A stretch of 12,995 bases of DNA, from assembly GCA_036654795.1 (NCBI GenBank), contig JAVVRI010000088.1:1-12995 (forward strand), in the 5' to 3' direction. The translations under genes were made by a program, and so were the position numbers. The stretch comes from JAVVRI01 sp036654795 (GTDB lineage: Bacteria > Bacteroidota > Bacteroidia > Bacteroidales > Tannerellaceae). Within the stretch, counting starts at the first letter, position 1; each line of letters begins with the position of its first letter. Of this stretch, positions 12,967 through 12,995 are shown one piece after another. Below the pieces are notes generated by a model. That model saw only the letters and a list, made by a program, of their open reading frames with translations. It did not search any database and was not told where the DNA came from.

Positions 12967-12995
12967 TGTATAAAAATCAAAGAATAAGTTAATCC

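Overview
The window looks like a chromosomal segment of a Bacteroidales bacterium, most likely Bacteroides. Many genes are preceded by the Bacteroidetes sigma-ABfr -7 box (TAnnTTTG), several with a TTG about 20 bp upstream. Shine-Dalgarno sequences are mostly absent, lipoproteins are frequent, and the core proteins (PNPase with an Arg/Gly/Asp-rich tail, GreA, RF2, a DUF4369/thioredoxin-like lipoprotein) have the look of that group. The species cannot be fixed from the sequence alone.

Layout. 1-666: no intact gene; a possible decayed reading frame, a 22-bp palindromic tandem array, a possible helix-turn-helix remnant and the pnp terminator. 667-2904 (-): pnp. 3100-4257 (+): lipoprotein with a cysteine-less thioredoxin-like domain. 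4308-5331 (+): greA-HIT operon with a terminator-like hairpin in its leader. 5366-5510 (+): promoter, structured non-coding stretch and strong terminator, a candidate small RNA. 5564-7033 (-): padR-pspC operon with a repeat-rich promoter. 7288-9096 (+): long-chain acyl-CoA synthetase. 9145-10270 (+): prfB with the classical +1 programmed frameshift. 10289-10473 (+): a CAT-anticodon tRNA (probably Ile2) with promoter, leader hairpin and terminator.

Downstream of the tRNA (10430-12995) the character changes to an accessory region with much decay. A hicA toxin gene carries an in-frame stop at codon 36 while its hicB antitoxin is intact. Two related fragments share a 35-bp near-identical stretch and the same in-frame TGA. 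Between them lies an unrecognised lipoprotein gene with its own promoter, a coding-like tail fragment and a perfect 16-bp inverted repeat.

The left 10 kb is housekeeping: RNA decay (pnp), rescue of backtracked transcription (greA), nucleotide hydrolysis (HIT), envelope stress (padR-pspC), fatty-acid activation and translation termination (prfB). The observations I find most worth checking are: the leader architecture shared by greA and the unrelated lipoprotein gene (-7 box, 18-19 nt, CAAGCA, AAGGAG, hairpin, U-run); the candidate small RNA after the HIT gene; the antitoxin-only hicAB locus; and the paired repeats around the lipoprotein cassette.
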